Program-made: the position numbers and the translations under genes | NCBI GenBank assembly: GCA_016791465.1 | Contig: JAEUWE010000242.1 | Span: 1 to 6,156, forward strand | Source: Pseudobdellovibrionaceae bacterium | GTDB taxonomy: Bacteria > Bdellovibrionota > Bdellovibrionia > Bdellovibrionales > JAMPXM01 | Length of the DNA: 6,156 nt | Direction of reading: 5' to 3' | The notes under the pieces: model-generated | Database searches by the model: none | Seen by the model: the letters and a program-made list of their open reading frames with translations, nothing else | What the model was told of the DNA's origin: nothing | Shown here: positions 5,733-6,156 of the stretch, piece after piece | Numbering within the stretch: position 1 is the stretch's first letter | Layout of the letters: each line of letters begins with the position of its first letter

Positions 5733-6156
5733 TTAGTTACAAAGGGAGTTCGCGACTTCCTTGAGCACTTGTGCCGCGGGTGCCGGATTTGAAACCTCGA
5801 CTCCCGTTGTGCCGTCAAACGAAGCGAGAACGACCGACTCTTGGATACCGGCGGCCGAAGTTCGAAACGCGACGAAGGAATATGAAGTCGCGAGTGCGCT
5901 CCGCTGAACCGACGAGGTCTTGGCAGATGCCGCTTCATTGATCCGCGTGATGATAGACGATGATACCTTTCCACTGCGCTCAATACTGAATTCAAGTCCG
6001 TCGATCGAATTTTCGATCGTCACACCGTCTGGAAACACGAGGCACTCGCTTGAACGGATTTTTCCATTTGGATTTTTTGAAGACATGCGCTTTGCGAGAA
6101 TCGGCAGAGTCGAAGGGGCTGCCGCTGCCGTCGTCGTGAGCGAACTCACAAAGACT
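5733..6156 (-). CDS. Small exported protein, N-terminus outside the window
   Basis: The minus-strand frame is open to the right edge and ends with TAA at 5735-5733, giving about 140 codons here. The first residues visible are VFVSSLTTTAAAAPST, which look like the end of a signal-peptide hydrophobic core with a cleavage region near AAAA. A GTG at 6149 lies inside this stretch, so the true start is most likely upstream of the window. The mature part is rich in Ser, Ala and Val, with probable beta structure (LEFSIERSG, SYSFVAFR). It has two cysteines (SSEC and the C-terminal SLCN) that could form a disulfide in the periplasm. No family is recognised. It is convergent with the signalling operon and shares the hairpin region with it. 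Confidence 0.65.
   Translation of the reverse strand, partial: VFVSSLTTTAAAAPSTLPILAKRMSSKNPNGKIRSSECLVFPDGVTIENSIDGLEFSIERSGKVSSSIITRINEAASAKTSSVQRSALATSYSFVAFRTSAAGIQESVVLASFDGTTGVEVSNPAPAAQVLKEVANSLCN

Noticed and set aside
5654..5995. 113-codon minus-strand frame overlapping the exported-protein gene
   Set aside because: It is in another frame of the same strand, Arg/Ser-rich, crosses the hairpin and the end of the FIST-like gene, and has no signal peptide or domain pattern.

Overview
The window shows mid-GC bacterial DNA, densely packed, with overlapping genes on both strands. The mix of a soluble PAS histidine kinase, a receiver/HD-GYP protein and small exported proteins would suit a predatory or deltaproteobacterium-like lineage such as Bdellovibrionota. 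That assignment is an impression from protein style: there is no rRNA or other marker gene to test it.

Left part (1-1524). A serine esterase of the phospholipase/carboxylesterase type (minus strand, cut by the window edge) is divergent from a two-gene operon: a DinB-like putative metal-binding protein and a DUF4442 hotdog-fold protein, joined by a one-base stop/start overlap. The 77-bp divergent gap holds a perfect 20-bp palindrome that covers the likely -10 of the rightward promoter. This looks like a repressor operator controlling one or both sides.

Middle part (1525-5730). After a short possible terminator and an AT-rich leader comes a tightly packed four-gene signalling operon: (1) a cytoplasmic PAS histidine kinase; (2) a response regulator with a receiver, an uncharacterised middle domain and an HD-GYP cyclic-di-GMP phosphodiesterase domain, overlapping the kinase by 4 bp; (3) a 79-codon small protein with a TTG start; (4) a 344-aa protein of unknown function that reads like a divergent FIST-type sensory protein (I believe the DUF6976 family), overlapping the small gene by 14 bp. 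The most interesting idea here is that the FIST-like protein is the signal-sensing partner of the kinase, whose output is cyclic-di-GMP turnover by the HD-GYP protein. This would parallel the NosP (FIST)/NahK kinase pairs known to feed into cyclic-di-GMP control.

Right edge (5733-6156). A convergent minus-strand gene encodes a small, probably exported protein whose start lies outside the window. A GC-rich hairpin at the end of the FIST-like gene probably serves as a terminator, mainly for this minus-strand gene. No tRNA, rRNA, CRISPR array or mobile element was seen.
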